Assembly: GCF_000369005.1 (NCBI RefSeq)
Contig: NZ_KB849765.1
Coordinates: forward strand, 1,165,071 to 1,229,070
Source: Acinetobacter beijerinckii CIP 110307
GTDB taxonomy: Bacteria; Pseudomonadota; Gammaproteobacteria; Pseudomonadales; Moraxellaceae
DNA: 64,000 nt
Direction: 5' to 3'
Shown: positions 27,001 through 36,542 of the stretch, piece by piece
Layout of the letters: every line of letters begins with the position of its first letter
Position numbering within the stretch: position 1 is the stretch's first letter
The notes under the pieces: model-generated
The model's database searches: none
Told to the model about the DNA's origin: nothing
The model's input: the letters and a program-made list of their open reading frames with translations, nothing else
Position numbers and translations under genes: made by a program

Positions 27001-27429
27001 ACCTGAAATTTGACGGCTAATACCACCACCTTTCGGGTTATTTGGCATTAAAACTAAATAACGACCTGCAAGTGAGATAAATGTTGAAAGTGCAGCGCCT
27101 TTATTGCCACGTTCTTCTTTTTCAACCTGAACTAATAATTCAGTGCCTTCAGTAATGAGTTCACGAATATTTGAGGTTTGACGAGGGTCTGCTTTGAAAT
27201 ACGAGTTTGCAATTTCTCGCATAGATAAAAAGCCTTGACGCTGTGCGCCATACTCAACGAAAACCGCTTCTAAAGACGGTTCAACGCGAGTGACATGACC
27301 TTTATAAATATTTGATTTTTTTTGTTCACGAGTGCGGTTTTCTAAATCGAAATCGTAAAGACGACTACCAGTGATAAGTGCAACGCGAACTTCTTCGGCG
27401 TGGGTTGCATTAATCAACATACGTTTCAT
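24058..27429 (-). CDS. rne: Ribonuclease E
   Basis: This 1123-residue endoribonuclease is the scaffold of the RNA degradosome and processes rRNA, tRNA and mRNA. The catalytic half contains an S1 domain (about residues 35-125), the 5'-sensor region, and catalytic aspartates D300 (SIDINSAKS) and D343 (VVIDFIDM). The zinc-link C401/C404 (CPRCHGTG) holds the dimer. The C-terminal half is low-complexity, rich in Gln, Ala, Glu and Arg, with basic tracts for RNA binding and a final [10 protein letters not shown]. The ATG at 27429 gives the conserved MKRMLINAT start. A long divergent region to rluC precedes it and probably holds an autoregulatory leader. Confidence 0.96.
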   Translation of the reverse strand: MKRMLINATHAEEVRVALITGSRLYDFDLENRTREQKKSNIYKGHVTRVEPSLEAVFVEYGAQRQGFLSMREIANSYFKADPRQTSNIRELITEGTELLVQVEKEERGNKGAALSTFISLAGRYLVLMPNNPKGGGISRQISGSVREELKEILASLNLPRGMSVIVRTAGIGRTQEELQLDLQHLLDLWAQIQGSASSGPSPMMVHQEAGVVTRAIRDYLRDDVAEILIDSEQAYNEAYNFVKAVMPRQLDKLKTYTLNEPLFAHFGIESQIQTAYEREVKLPSGGSIVIDQTEALVSIDINSAKSTRGHDVEETALNTNLEAAEEIARQLRLRDIGGLVVIDFIDMTKDRNQRMVEAKLREATQSDRARIQFGQLSRFGLMEMSRQRLRPSLEEATGYVCPRCHGTGMVRDLRSLSLSIMRKVEEIALRERQGEVQVEVPVEIAAFLLNEKRHSLVYLEQTSNVRVTVLPHPHLETPHYQIQFNPDGFAPSSYERTEATRSSEKELGYESSDWHLEEAEHHHAAPAQNNAATAQKKNAPQQAAQPKQTQATTQKSASPCAWLENLFVQKQAQTIDQSRSAQNAAASIEQMINNGAVSRGQFGQVNVAVAPTETVAPTANNAYMSQAPVKQEARETFEKDEKSHRPNQSQNPKKRKHKEQREQHVHAHEQQAQVHEEVAQVSSRQEQPSRQEQRELKRQQKRQQPQEHQNQPQHNDVAVHGNDSNPLPRRDRNNQQRSNRPNRHRDQSVLNEVPTAAPVVNNPQQVKVDVIEAPRAEAMNTALIVNIDQGQSEIVALNAQQSPEPTAKVETAPTTVVETVETPAPVQEAVVETTEVAEPAVTPAKRASNDPRSRHREQRKAQSQQKASTPKVVPSQVPTLGQYTVGSLIRHVYGEDCTILIEQFGLITTFNRALQKFVDQYVSTLTVETAVTEEKRPVTRDVELPTQKPTEEVEPAPVLALTPSVDTQVRVANDPRERRRLAKLAAEQAKEAHIASNVSSPAVENTESKEEVKVSEEVVATQAEVTITAPEQQPLELQTAETVETVETATEVAAVEISEQQPVAENETTAVEATEEVTAKAPELADKKEQVAVTEEGEVDKDKSARPRRPRGRPPKKATVGNE

Positions 27430-28218
27430 GGGTGTGACACCTAATAGTGATGCACACAAACAACAGGCTCACTCGGTTTGAGCAAACATCAACTTGGCGC
27501 GATCAAGATTCAGGAGCGACTTGATATATGAAGCTCTGAAACCACTGACTGTAATATCCAGCTTTGGGTTTTGATTCGGTTACTTCGATGTCAGCAACGC
27601 TGCTTTAATCTTAGGGCTTTAGATATTTCATCCATGGCATACATCTGTGAAATACCACAAGACCCGACATAATCAAAGTTTCCTGTACGCTTCACTGGCG
27701 GGTGAGCGGTGCATTGGATGGCGACTTTCACTGTCATTAAGCATTGAAGTCGATCCATCTGGAAGTCTTGATACGGAATTATCATCGTATCTGTGCTTAG
27801 CAGTTCCAATGCATCAACGCTTTAGCCTGAATGCGACATCAGGGAGCAAATTGTCTGATGTGGATCAGTTTACGTTTAATAACCAACAAATTTGTTGGCG
27901 ACATATTTTTTATGAACAAACTGTATGTGCTGATGCACAATTAAACGCAACAGTTTGTCATTTTGCCGATATAATAAGCCTTCGGCGTCGGCATAATTCT
28001 TTAGGACCTATTCGAGCTATTGGTGAATATCTCATCGATCTGAAATTTTATCTAAATAAAATTTTTGATTTGAAATTCACTTACGAGGGTATCCGTGTGC
28101 TGAATATACCAAACCTTGTCGCATCTGCCTATGGGCTAAGTTTAGGTTTCTTGTGAAATAACTTAGCTAAATGATCAATTTTTAATCATATTTAGCAAAT
28201 CTTGGATTAATCGAGCGT
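27430..28218. promoter_or_regulatory. Long rne-rluC divergent region with probable structured rne leader
   Basis: There are 789 bases between the divergent rne and rluC starts. In Enterobacteria the rne mRNA has a 0.36-kb structured 5' leader through which RNase E autoregulates. The arrangement here suggests the same strategy. Inverted repeats seen are GATACG/CGTATC (27770-27791), the perfect palindrome CCAACAAA/TTTGTTGG (27883-27898), and ACAAACTG/CAGTTTGT (27916-27958) enclosing TGTGC-TGAT-GCACA. TGCCGA/TCGGCA near 27965-27994 encloses GCC-TTC-GGC. A 169-codon plus-strand open frame (27647-28156) crosses all of these and is judged non-coding. Confidence 0.6.
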
Positions 28219-29151
28219 ATGAATTCTACACAACAATGGCAAAGTGTCACTTGGTTTGACGTTGACGAACATCAAGAAGGGCAGCGAATCGATAATTTTT
28301 TATTTACCCGATTAAAAGGTGTTCCAAAAAGTCGCATCTACCGTTTGATCCGTGAAGGTCAAGTACGAGTCAATAAAAAAAGGATAAAAGCAGAAACACG
28401 TTTGAGTATTGGTGATCAAATTCGAGTTGCACCTATTCGCTATGAACAAAAGGATGAAAGCGATGTTCCTGTTAGTGATGGTGTCGCACAAAGTCTACTC
28501 AGCCGTGTAGTCTATGAAGATGAAGGTTTATTGGTGATTAATAAACCTTCAGGTATCGCCGTGCATGGTGGTAGTGGTGTCGCTTATGGCTTGATTGAGG
28601 CTTTGCGTGCAGCCACAGGTAAAAAATATTTAGAATTGATTCATCGTATTGACCGAGATACTTCTGGTTTGGTCATGATCAGTAAAAAGCGTAGTACCTT
28701 AAAGTTGCTGCAAGACTTATTACGTGAGCACAAAATTCAAAAGACCTATGCTGCGATTGTCAAAGGGCAAGTCAGCCTAGATCAACAATTGATTGATGCA
28801 CCGTTATTACGTTATGAACTTGCCAATGGCGAGCGTCGTGTACGTGTGACCAAAGAGGGAAAACCAAGTAAAACTGACTGGAAAGTGGTAGAACGTTTTA
28901 AAACTGCAACTTTAGTGCATGCTTCTCCGCTTTCGGGGCGTACTCATCAAATTCGTGTGCATGGTTTGAGTATTGGTCATCCTTTAATTGGTGATGATAA
29001 GTATGGTCATAACACCGCATATGCTGGACCAGAAGCGCGACGCTTATGTTTACATGCAATGCGCCTCGAAATTCCGAATTATCCAATCATTGAAGCGCCT
29101 ATGCCTGAAGACATGCAACAAGTGATCGATCAGTTGAGAAAGAAAAAATGA
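28219..29151 (+). CDS. rluC: 23S rRNA pseudouridine synthase RluC
   Basis: This 310-residue enzyme makes pseudouridines 955, 2504 and 2580 of 23S rRNA (E. coli numbering). An N-terminal S4 RNA-binding domain (RIDNFLFTRLKGVPKSRIY) precedes the RluA-type catalytic domain with the active-site aspartate in HRIDRDTSGLVM. RTHQIRVH and GHPLIGDDKYG are also present. Divergent pairing with rne is conserved in gammaproteobacteria and supports RluC over RluD. Its stop overlaps the following HAD gene by 4 bases. Confidence 0.93.
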   Translation: MNSTQQWQSVTWFDVDEHQEGQRIDNFLFTRLKGVPKSRIYRLIREGQVRVNKKRIKAETRLSIGDQIRVAPIRYEQKDESDVPVSDGVAQSLLSRVVYEDEGLLVINKPSGIAVHGGSGVAYGLIEALRAATGKKYLELIHRIDRDTSGLVMISKKRSTLKLLQDLLREHKIQKTYAAIVKGQVSLDQQLIDAPLLRYELANGERRVRVTKEGKPSKTDWKVVERFKTATLVHASPLSGRTHQIRVHGLSIGHPLIGDDKYGHNTAYAGPEARRLCLHAMRLEIPNYPIIEAPMPEDMQQVIDQLRKKK

Positions 29152-29822
29152 GTCAAAACATTGAGTTAGTCATCTTTGATTGGGATGGCACTTTATTCGA
29201 TTCGGTTGGTCAAATCGTTGCAAGTCTGCAATATGCTGCACAGCAATTTGAGCAACCGCTAACATATGAAGCTGCCAAAAGTATTATCGGTTTAGGTTTG
29301 CCCGAAGTGATGCAAATCTTATTTCCACAGGTACCGCATTTACAGCAAGAAATTTTGCAATGTTATGCTGACCACTATGTGGCTAACTCTAAAGGTGACG
29401 CTTGGTTTCAGGGTGTTGCAGAGCTTTTGGCTGACTTAAAGCAACAAGGATTAAAACTGGCTGTTGCAACAGGTAAAAGCCGAAAAGGGCTAGATCGTGT
29501 GTTAGCACAAACTGAGAGTCATGATCTTTTTGATATTACTCGTGCTGCGAGCGAGACCAAGTCGAAGCCTGATCCACTGATGTTGCAAGAAATTCTCGCA
29601 GCGTTAAATGTTGCTGTCGAAAATGCAATTATGATTGGTGATACCAGTTATGATCTTGAGATGGCGCAGCATCTGAATATGTCACGGATTGGTGTGAGTT
29701 ATGGCGTGCATAGTATTGAGATTTTGCAGCAATACCAACCTTTAACTATTGCTGATAATGTGCAAGATTTACATGCGTATTTGCAAAATGTATTGAATGT
29801 CACAGCTTTAACTGAAAGCTAA
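29148..29822 (+). CDS. HAD-IA family phosphatase (phosphoglycolate phosphatase-like)
   Basis: This 224-residue hydrolase has HAD motif I DWDGTLFDS, motif II LAVATGKS, the motif III lysine region SKPDPLMLQEIL and motif IV MIGDTSYDLEMA. The four-helix cap places it in subfamily IA beside Gph and PpaX. It overlaps rluC as ATGA, an association also common in other proteobacteria (rluC-HAD). The physiological substrate is not evident. Confidence 0.9.
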   Translation: MSQNIELVIFDWDGTLFDSVGQIVASLQYAAQQFEQPLTYEAAKSIIGLGLPEVMQILFPQVPHLQQEILQCYADHYVANSKGDAWFQGVAELLADLKQQGLKLAVATGKSRKGLDRVLAQTESHDLFDITRAASETKSKPDPLMLQEILAALNVAVENAIMIGDTSYDLEMAQHLNMSRIGVSYGVHSIEILQQYQPLTIADNVQDLHAYLQNVLNVTALTES

Positions 29823-29896
29823 TTGATCTATACGATGTAAATGACAATGATGGAGTTGCCAGCAGCTCCATCAGCAATAATAACAATAGGGATCGC

Positions 29897-30595
29897 ATGA
29901 GTCGCTCAATCCGTTTACTGCATTTACTACAGCTTTTAAGAGAATACCGCTATCCAGTGACTGCCCAAGTGTTGGCCGAGCGTTTGCAAATCAGTCAACG
30001 CAGCGTATACCGTGATATTGAAAGCTTACGTGATCAAGGAGTCAATATTGATGCCGCTGCGGGTTTAGGTTTTCAACTGAAAGAAAATTTTTTATTACCG
30101 CCGATGACATTAAATGAAACCGAAATTGAAGCTATTTTTTTAGCTTTAAATTGGCTTAATGAGATTCCTGATCAAGCGTTAAAGTCGGCTTCAAGATCGG
30201 TACTTGCTAAATTAAATGCGGTATTACCTGAGCATTGTCAGCATTTATTACAACAAACTACTTTAAGGTCAATGCAGACGTGGCTACCAGTCGATGAGCG
30301 ATGGGTTGAACAAGTTCGGGTGGCGATTCGTCAACAGGTCAAAATTGTGGTTGATTATGCTGATGAGCAGCAGCGAGTGAGTACAAGGGTTTTATGGCCT
30401 TTCGCTTTGGGCTATTTTAATGATCGTATTGTTTTAGCAGCATGGTGTGAATTACGTGATGGCTTTCGGCATTTTAGAATTGATCGAATTCAGCAACTGA
30501 GTTTAAGCCAAGAATTATATCCACATTTTAAACAGCAACTTTTTCAACAATGGTGGATCGAAGAAGTTTGTCGTTCGACTACTGACAAAAACTGA
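29897..30595 (+). CDS. HTH/WYL-domain transcriptional regulator
   Basis: This 232-residue regulator has an N-terminal DeoR-like winged helix (LLHLLQLLREYRYPVTAQ, then LQISQRSVYRDIESLRDQG). A WYL-type effector domain follows, with VVDYADEQQRVSTRVLWPFALGY and the C-terminal RHFRIDRIQQL. WYL proteins respond to ligands or nucleic acid and act as activators or repressors. It lies 56 bases upstream of a GST gene on the same strand, which may be its target or cotranscribed partner. Confidence 0.88.
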   Translation: MSRSIRLLHLLQLLREYRYPVTAQVLAERLQISQRSVYRDIESLRDQGVNIDAAAGLGFQLKENFLLPPMTLNETEIEAIFLALNWLNEIPDQALKSASRSVLAKLNAVLPEHCQHLLQQTTLRSMQTWLPVDERWVEQVRVAIRQQVKIVVDYADEQQRVSTRVLWPFALGYFNDRIVLAAWCELRDGFRHFRIDRIQQLSLSQELYPHFKQQLFQQWWIEEVCRSTTDKN

Positions 30596-30651
30596 CAATC
30601 ATAAGTATTAAATTTAAATAAGACCAATAAACCAACAAGGAAATATCAAAA

Positions 30652-31266
30652 ATGGCTCTTAAACTTTATACCAATAGTTTTTCACGTGGCGTTGTTGTCG
30701 ATTGGCTGTTAATCGAACTTGGCATTGAATGTGAACGCATTGAAGTGGCTTTTCAGACTGAAATGAAGACGGCTGAATATTTAAAAATGAATCCTTTTGG
30801 AAAAGTGCCTGTTTTAGTAGATGGTGATGTTGTGATCTACGAGTTAGGTGCTGTTTGTGCCTATCTTGCGGATAAATTTAGTGAAAAAGGTTTATCTCCG
30901 GCCTTTGATGATCCGCAACGCGGGGTTTACTATAGATGGTTATTTTTCATTTCTGGTCCATGGGAAGCGGCAGCAACAGACCGTATGTTAGGTTTAACTG
31001 AAGTGACAGCAGAACAAAAAACTTCGATTGGCTATGGAGATTATGATGACGCGTATAATGCCTTTGTGCTTGGATTAAGTGAGGCAGCGCCTTATTTATG
31101 TGGTGAACAATTTACTGCTGCGGATGTATTGGTCGCTGCCATGTTATTTTGGCAGTTGAAAATGGGTGAGGTACAGTCACATCCTGCAATTGAACGTTAT
31201 TTACAAAATGTGAGTCAGCGTCCAAGCTATGCAAAGTTTGCTGAATTTTTTAGTCATGCGGGATAA
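30652..31266 (+). CDS. Glutathione S-transferase family protein
   Basis: This 204-residue protein has a thioredoxin-like N-terminal domain with the cis-proline segment NPFGKVPVLVDGDVVIYELGAV cut by a conserved E/S-type glutathione site. The C-terminal helical domain contains YLCGEQFTAADVLVAAML. The usual catalytic Ser near the N-terminus falls at SFSRGVVVDW. It conjugates or reduces with glutathione; the substrate is unknown. AAGGA precedes the ATG, and a strong terminator follows. Confidence 0.88.
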   Translation: MALKLYTNSFSRGVVVDWLLIELGIECERIEVAFQTEMKTAEYLKMNPFGKVPVLVDGDVVIYELGAVCAYLADKFSEKGLSPAFDDPQRGVYYRWLFFISGPWEAAATDRMLGLTEVTAEQKTSIGYGDYDDAYNAFVLGLSEAAPYLCGEQFTAADVLVAAMLFWQLKMGEVQSHPAIERYLQNVSQRPSYAKFAEFFSHAG

Positions 31267-31277
31267 AGAAGTATAGT

Positions 31278-31303
31278 AAAAAGCCGATTTGAATCGGCTT
31301 TTT
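31278..31303 (+). terminator. Bidirectional terminator between GST and LysR genes
   Basis: A 12-bp stem AAAAAGCCGATT / AATCGGCTTTTT is flanked by an A run and a T run, between convergent genes. It ends 5 bases before the LysR stop. Confidence 0.88.
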
Positions 31304-31307
31304 TTAT

Positions 31308-32216
31308 TTAACTGGCATAGAGTGCAAGTTGATCAAGTTCAAAGACTTGTCTAATTTCTTCTAAAAACTGTTCTGCGGCAGGGCTAGGCTCAGTTTTATG
31401 GAAACTCATGAACACGTCTAAACATGGTAGCGCATAGTCCAAAGGCCTAACAACAATTTGATCTGTGGCTAATGCCTGCATATAAGAGGGTAAAATTGCG
31501 CAACTTTGCCCTGTATGAACGGCATGAATACTGTCAGCAATACTATTGCTTTCAGTGATATTTTTAAATTGGAGCTTTTGTTGCCCGATATATTTAAAGA
31601 TGGTTTGCGATAGCGGCTGAGAAAGTTTATGAGACAGAATATTAAGCTCTAATCCATCTAGCTGTGCCACCTTAATTTCAGTTAATTTCGCCAAAGGATG
31701 TTGTTTCGGCAGCATAAAAACTAAAGGTTCTTTTAAGACTAGCTGGCTTGCAAAGTGATCATTTTGGAAGTCTTGATTAATAAAAATAATGTCTAAATCA
31801 CCTTTCTTTAATTCAGCAATTTGATCACTTTCTTTTAGATTAAATGTATTAATTTGAAGTTTGGGCGTTTTCACGCGTAGCCGCGGTAAAATATATGGAA
31901 ATATTCTAATTTCAGCTGAAGGCACAAAACCAATTCTCAAACATTGAACTTTCGCAGCAGCGACTTGTCGTGCCATCGTCACGGCTTTATCTGCTTGAGT
32001 TAAGGTTAAACGAGCTTGTTCTAAAAAAACTTGACCTTCTTCTGTTAGCTCAACTTTTCGTTTGGTTCGATAAAATAATTGCACCCCAATATCATCTTCT
32101 AAATCTTTGATTTGTTGGCTTAAAGAAGGTTGTGCGGTATGTAGTTTTAATGCAGCTTTGCTGAAACTCAGCTCTTCAGCAACCGTGATAAAGTAACGTA
32201 AATGTCGTAATTCCAT
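31308..32216 (-). CDS. LysR-family transcriptional regulator
   Basis: This 302-residue regulator has an N-terminal winged helix (MELRHLRYFITVAEELSFS, then KLHTAQPSLSQQIKDLEDDIG) and a periplasmic-binding-like effector domain starting near residue 90. It resembles the BenM/CatM size class, but no aromatic catabolic genes are nearby. It is divergent from an MBL-fold hydrolase gene across 383 bases, which is the usual LysR target arrangement, so that gene is the best candidate target. Confidence 0.9.
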   Translation of the reverse strand: MELRHLRYFITVAEELSFSKAALKLHTAQPSLSQQIKDLEDDIGVQLFYRTKRKVELTEEGQVFLEQARLTLTQADKAVTMARQVAAAKVQCLRIGFVPSAEIRIFPYILPRLRVKTPKLQINTFNLKESDQIAELKKGDLDIIFINQDFQNDHFASQLVLKEPLVFMLPKQHPLAKLTEIKVAQLDGLELNILSHKLSQPLSQTIFKYIGQQKLQFKNITESNSIADSIHAVHTGQSCAILPSYMQALATDQIVVRPLDYALPCLDVFMSFHKTEPSPAAEQFLEEIRQVFELDQLALYAS

Positions 32217-32599
32217 AAGACTGATCCAAGTATGTCTTACTATTGTTTTAGGCGTTTTGTGTTTTAGAAAGTAGTTCTAGTGGCGTATTATATATTAGCT
32301 GCTTTTATAAACAATAAGACTCATTCTAAAATATAAAAAATGTATTAAAAAATGAAGACACTACTCAAGATTTTTAATTTTTTATAAACGAATAGAGCTT
32401 ACAAAAAAATTATATTGACTCAACTGGATAAAATCAGCATAACTAACAATCGAATACTTGAATGAGATTTGATGATACTGATCTCATGAAAGCTTTTAAA
32501 AAATCATACAAAAGATTGATTTGAAAAAAGTTACAGTAGAGGACTTATTGCGATCCTAAAGTCAACCTGATGTGATCAGACTCACCATAGAAGAAGTAC
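32217..32599. promoter_or_regulatory. AT-rich divergent region between LysR and MBL genes
   Basis: These 383 bases hold no convincing gene. They are AT-rich with several A/T tracts and should contain the promoters of both divergent genes. I see no clear LysR-type T-N11-A operator that stands out, and no stable hairpin. Confidence 0.4.
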
Positions 32600-33652
32600 A
32601 TGAAAGATAAGCCGACATTAACCTATCAATTGCCGACCCAATCTTGCTTGAGCCATACTTTTGGGAAGCCGCCTTTTCCACATGAGGCTTCTGATCATTG
32701 TGGTGTAGACCGTTTTTATAATTCAGAAAGACGCTTAACTCCTTATGACCGTAAGGGCTTGTTAAAGTGGCTGGCTACACGTAAATCGTTTACATGGAAA
32801 GTTGATCAAACTCATGAATCCAATTTACGTAATCAAATGCTTGAGTTACCACAAAATCGACCTCATGCTGATTTAAATAATTGGCAAATTTGGTTTGTTA
32901 GTCATGCAACAGTACTCATTCAAATCGGTCCTTATAACTTTCTAACAGACCCTGTGTGGTGTGAATACGTCAGTCCGAAACATGGACAAGGTCCTCGACG
33001 TGTTTGTCCAGCAGGGATCGCATTAGAACACCTTCCAACCATTCATGCCGTGTTGCTCAGCCATAATCATTATGATCATATGGATTTAGCGACATTAGAT
33101 TGGTTGCATGAGAAGTTTAAAATGCCGATCTATACGGGTTTAGGAAATGGCTACTATTTAGCTAAGCATTTGCATGTAATTGAAATGGATTGGTGGCAGG
33201 AAATTCCTTTTCATGATGAAATAAAAATTGCTTATACACCTGCGCAACATGCATCTGGTCGAGGAGTGAGAGATCAAAACCGAGCGCTATGGGGCGGGTT
33301 TTCCTTATTAGCCAAAACAGGACATTGTTTTTTTGCTGGTGATACGGGCTATGCAGGGCATTTCAAAAAAATTCATGAACGTTATGGTGATGCAAGGATT
33401 GCGCTGTTGCCTATTGGTGCTTATGAGCCGCGAATGTTGATGCGTTATGTACATATGAATCCTCAAGATGCCTTCCACGCGCATTTGGATTTACATGCGC
33501 ATCGTTCTCTTGCAATTCATTATCGAACTTTTCAACTAACGGATGAAGATCGTGATGCACCAGAACATGAATTACAGCAAGCAATGAAGACATCTTCGAA
33601 ATTAGTGAACCCTTTTTATTGCATTCGTGAAGGACACTTTATTCGAGCATGA
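32600..33652 (+). CDS. MBL-fold hydrolase, NAPE-PLD/UlaG-like
   Basis: This 350-residue protein has metal-binding motif SHNHYDHMD, then AQHASGRG, FAGDTGYAG and a late MNPQDAFHAHLDL, as in the RomA/NAPE-phospholipase D-like branch. An N-terminal extension (RFYNSERR, then KWLATRK) precedes the fold and is shared by that branch. It has no signal peptide. The substrate (phospholipid, lactone or other) is unknown. It is divergent from a LysR regulator. Confidence 0.85.
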   Translation: MKDKPTLTYQLPTQSCLSHTFGKPPFPHEASDHCGVDRFYNSERRLTPYDRKGLLKWLATRKSFTWKVDQTHESNLRNQMLELPQNRPHADLNNWQIWFVSHATVLIQIGPYNFLTDPVWCEYVSPKHGQGPRRVCPAGIALEHLPTIHAVLLSHNHYDHMDLATLDWLHEKFKMPIYTGLGNGYYLAKHLHVIEMDWWQEIPFHDEIKIAYTPAQHASGRGVRDQNRALWGGFSLLAKTGHCFFAGDTGYAGHFKKIHERYGDARIALLPIGAYEPRMLMRYVHMNPQDAFHAHLDLHAHRSLAIHYRTFQLTDEDRDAPEHELQQAMKTSSKLVNPFYCIREGHFIRA

Positions 33653-33697
33653 TGGTTCAGCCAAATGTTGATTTTTCATTGGAGCTGAGAGAAAAAT

Positions 33698-34129
33698 ATG
33701 ATGTTAGATGATGTGCATCCTGAAAACTATGCAGAGCTGCTTGTAGTTTGGGAGGATTCAGTTAGAGCCACTCATGATTTTATTACTGCGGAAGATATTG
33801 AATTCTTTAAATCCATTATCATGGAACAGGCTTTTCCTGCTGTCACACTAAAATGTGTCAAAGATGATATAGGTGTAATTCTTGGCTTTGTCGGAGTTGC
33901 AGATCATAAAGTTGAGATGCTGTTTATCCAAAATGCTGCAAGAGGACAGGGAATTGGCAAACAGTTATTAGCTTATGCCGTGGAGCAACTCGGTGCGACA
34001 AAAGTGGATGTAAATGAGCAGAATCCACAGGCTGTTGGCTTTTATCAGCATTTGGGGTTTAAAGTAGAATCTCGTTCACCTTTGGATGATATGGGAAAAC
34101 CTTTCCCAATTTTGCATATGGGTTTGTAG
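33698..34129 (+). CDS. GNAT-family N-acetyltransferase (YjaB-like)
   Basis: This 143-residue protein has the acetyl-CoA pyrophosphate loop RGQGIGKQLL and the terminal NPQAVGFYQHLGFK of GNAT enzymes. MLFIQNAARGQG and the overall length resemble E. coli YjaB. The acceptor is unknown. It lies 45 bases downstream of the MBL hydrolase on the same strand and is convergent with the DoxX-like gene. Confidence 0.87.
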   Translation: MMLDDVHPENYAELLVVWEDSVRATHDFITAEDIEFFKSIIMEQAFPAVTLKCVKDDIGVILGFVGVADHKVEMLFIQNAARGQGIGKQLLAYAVEQLGATKVDVNEQNPQAVGFYQHLGFKVESRSPLDDMGKPFPILHMGL

Positions 34130-34141
34130 ATTGCATACTTT

Positions 34142-34558
34142 TTATTGCTGACAGGTATTTTTGGTATGGAGTAGCGAACTTATACACCATAAAGCAATTA
34201 CAGATAGGCTACCAAGAGCAATATTCATCACGACTGGATTAAAGGCTTGATAGATTTGATTGGGATAAATAAATATGACCAAAATAAATAACCCAATCAG
34301 ACTTAGAATGTTAAGCCAATGCAAATATTTGTGTGTCATAAATAAAAAGAGGCTGCCAAAAATAATCTCCGCAATCCCTGAGAATGAAATGATCCATGAA
34401 ATATAAGCCGTTGGAATCTGAAAAAATTGCCAAACATATTGTTCACCTTCAACTTGAAAAATAAATTTGGGAATTAAACCCTGATAAATCCATAGTAATG
34501 CAATGATCAGTTGGCTGAAATTTAAAATCTTTTGCAAAGTTTGAAGGGGATTATTCAT
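34142..34558 (-). CDS. DoxX-like four-helix membrane protein
   Basis: This 138-residue protein has four hydrophobic segments (about 14-32, 50-74, 80-98, 108-128) and the DoxX-like pattern LIIALLWIYQGLIPKF, then SGIAEIIFGSLFLF. Function is unknown, though DoxX relatives are linked to redox or sulfur metabolism. Its ATG overlaps the stop of an upstream DCC-family gene (ATGA), an operon pairing also seen elsewhere. That partner gene is broken here. Confidence 0.75.
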   Translation of the reverse strand: MNNPLQTLQKILNFSQLIIALLWIYQGLIPKFIFQVEGEQYVWQFFQIPTAYISWIISFSGIAEIIFGSLFLFMTHKYLHWLNILSLIGLFILVIFIYPNQIYQAFNPVVMNIALGSLSVIALWCISSLLHTKNTCQQ

Positions 34559-34928
34559 ATGCAGGCATCATCCAAGAGAAAATGTTTTTGAATATCAGGT
34601 GTCACCAAATAACACTGCTCAGTTTTTCCAAATAGACGATAGCGATTTAAGGCAATACAGCGATATGTAAAATCTCGAATTGCTTGTGGGATGATTGTCG
34701 CGTATTTCAAATGAGAATAGGGAAAATCTAGGTGTTGAATAATTTCTAGAAAAGCTGTTGATTCCGTATAAATCTTACCTTTTTTCAGCAATACCATCGT
34801 TTCAAAATGATCTGACAGTGCTGATCATGTTGAATCATAAAGTCAGCCCAAGCTGAACACAGCACACATACGGCATCAAATAAGATGATGTTATGGTTTT
34901 GAATCAGTTGTTCTAAGTGGTTTGCCAT
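34555..34928 (-). pseudogene. DCC-family (DUF393) thiol-oxidoreductase-like gene, frameshifted
   Basis: From ATG 34928 the frame reads the N-terminal DCC signature (NIILFDAVCVLCSAWADF) and continues to QHDQH. It then runs into a different phase and stops at 34786. The family's C-terminal half (MVLLKKGKIY, then IPQAIRDFTYRCIALNRYRLFGK and FLLD) continues in another frame to 34555. Compared with intact DCC proteins, about 20-25 residues between the halves are missing. A deletion of a non-multiple of three near 34810-34825 would explain both facts. The DGxC motif is also altered to DAVC. Confidence 0.75.
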
Positions 34929-34978
34929 TGTTATTGTTCTGATCAGATATTGAGTAAATTGTCACTCACTAGCATGAA

Positions 34979-35002
34979 AAAAGCCATCCGAAGATGGCTT
35001 TT
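34979..35002 (-). terminator. Terminator of the catalase gene
   Basis: A 10-bp stem AAAAGCCATC / GATGGCTTTT with a CGAA loop is followed on the minus strand by TT and then CATGC. It lies 19 bases beyond the catalase stop. Confidence 0.85.
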
Positions 35003-35021
35003 TATTTCAATGTTTTAAGAC

Positions 35022-36542
35022 TTAAAGAAAGCTTGGTAAATGACGAGCTGGATCGGTTTCACGGGCAGCTTGAGCATCTGTAACCGTCATGCCTAATGCT
35101 TTTGCTACACCTTCACCATAAGCAGGGTGACATGCATAGCAATTGCGGATATGACGATATTTGATGAAATCTAAAGCATCGCCTATTGCACGTGCGGTAT
35201 TACCAAATAGTGCATCTTGTTGCTCAGGAGTCATCAGTTCAAACAAAGCACGGGGTTGGCTGAAGTAGTCATTATCATCTTCACGATAATCCCAGAAATC
35301 AGCATCACCAGTAATTTTCAGTGGTGGCTCTTTGTATTGAGGCTGCTCTTGCCATTGACCGAAGCTGTTTGGTTCGTAGTGTGGCAAACCACCATAATTG
35401 GCGTCGATACGACCTTGACCGTCACGGTGATTACTATGAACAGGGCAACGTGCAGCATTGACTGGAATTTGTTGGTAGTTCACACCCAAACGATAGCGTT
35501 GAGAGTCAGCATAGTTAAATAAACGTGCTTGTAACATGCGATCTGGTGAAACACTGATGCCTGGTACAAGATTGCTTGGGGCAAATGCTGATTGTTCGAC
35601 ATCTAAGAAAAAGTTCTCAGGATTACGATTCAGTTCAAATTCACCGACTTCAATCAATGGATAGTCGCCATGAGGCCAGACTTTGGTTAAATCAAATGGA
35701 TGATAAGGTACTTTTTCTGCTTCCTGTTCTGGCATTACCTGAACGAAAAGCGTCCATTTTGGATAGTCTTGACGTTCAATCGCATCGAATAAATCACGTT
35801 GATGACTTTCGCGATCTTCACCGACGATATTTCCTGCTTCAGCATCAGTGAGATTTTTAATGCCTTGTTGCGTTCTAAAGTGGAATTTCACCCAAAAACG
35901 CTCGTTTGCTGCATTGATAAAACTATAAGTATGGCTACTAAAACCATGCATATGGCGATAGCTAGAAGGAATACCGCGATCAGACATCACAATGGTGACT
36001 TGGTGCAGTGCCTCTGGCAATAACGTCCAGAAATCCCAGTTATTGGTTGCGCTACGAAGATTGGTTTTTGGATCACGCTTCACTGCTTTATTTAAATCGG
36101 GAAATTTACGTGGATCACGTAAGAAGAATACAGGGGTATTATTTCCCACCATATCCCAGTTGCCTTCTTCGGTATAAAACTTTAAAGCAAAACCACGGAT
36201 ATCTCGCTCGGCATCGGCAGCACCACGTTCACCTGCTACCGTAGTAAAGCGAGCAAACATTTCTGTTTTCTTACCGATTTCACTGAAGATTTTAGCGCGG
36301 GTATATTGAGTAATATCATGGGTAACTGTGAAGGTACCAAAGGCACCTGAGCCTTTGGCGTGCATACGACGCTCAGGAATCACTTCACGAACAAAATTAG
36401 CAAGTTTTTCATTTAGCCACAAATCTTGGGCGAGGAGAGGTCCTCTAGCACCAGCTGTCATACTGTTTTGGTTATCGACTACAGGGGCGCCAAAATCAGT
36501 AGTTAAGTGGCTATAAGGACATTTTTTATCGTCTTGGCTCAT
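35022..36542 (-). CDS. Monofunctional haem catalase (small-subunit type)
   Basis: This 506-residue enzyme dismutates hydrogen peroxide. Catalytic His lies in [14 protein letters not shown], the Asn in [16 protein letters not shown] and the proximal haem Tyr in [13 protein letters not shown]. Length and sequence fit the small-subunit group that includes neisserial catalase and the Acinetobacter enzyme often called KatE or KatA. I leave the symbol blank because naming differs. GGAGATATAAA precedes the ATG. The long upstream region probably contains its regulation. Confidence 0.95.
   Translation of the reverse strand: MSQDDKKCPYSHLTTDFGAPVVDNQNSMTAGARGPLLAQDLWLNEKLANFVREVIPERRMHAKGSGAFGTFTVTHDITQYTRAKIFSEIGKKTEMFARFTTVAGERGAADAERDIRGFALKFYTEEGNWDMVGNNTPVFFLRDPRKFPDLNKAVKRDPKTNLRSATNNWDFWTLLPEALHQVTIVMSDRGIPSSYRHMHGFSSHTYSFINAANERFWVKFHFRTQQGIKNLTDAEAGNIVGEDRESHQRDLFDAIERQDYPKWTLFVQVMPEQEAEKVPYHPFDLTKVWPHGDYPLIEVGEFELNRNPENFFLDVEQSAFAPSNLVPGISVSPDRMLQARLFNYADSQRYRLGVNYQQIPVNAARCPVHSNHRDGQGRIDANYGGLPHYEPNSFGQWQEQPQYKEPPLKITGDADFWDYREDDNDYFSQPRALFELMTPEQQDALFGNTARAIGDALDFIKYRHIRNCYACHPAYGEGVAKALGMTVTDAQAARETDPARHLPSFL

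Noticed and set aside
24058..27429. Possible frameshift or fusion because RNase E is very long
   Set aside because: The length is normal for RNase E of this order, and all catalytic and zinc-link residues are in place in one frame.
27647..28156. A 169-codon open frame on the plus strand between rne and rluC
   Set aside because: It has no recognisable family, crosses several inverted repeats, has no ribosome site and lies where an rne leader is expected.
29848..29873. Inverted repeat TGATGGAG / CTCCATCA after the HAD gene
   Set aside because: It has no T run and a 10-base loop, so it is too weak to call a terminator; noted only.
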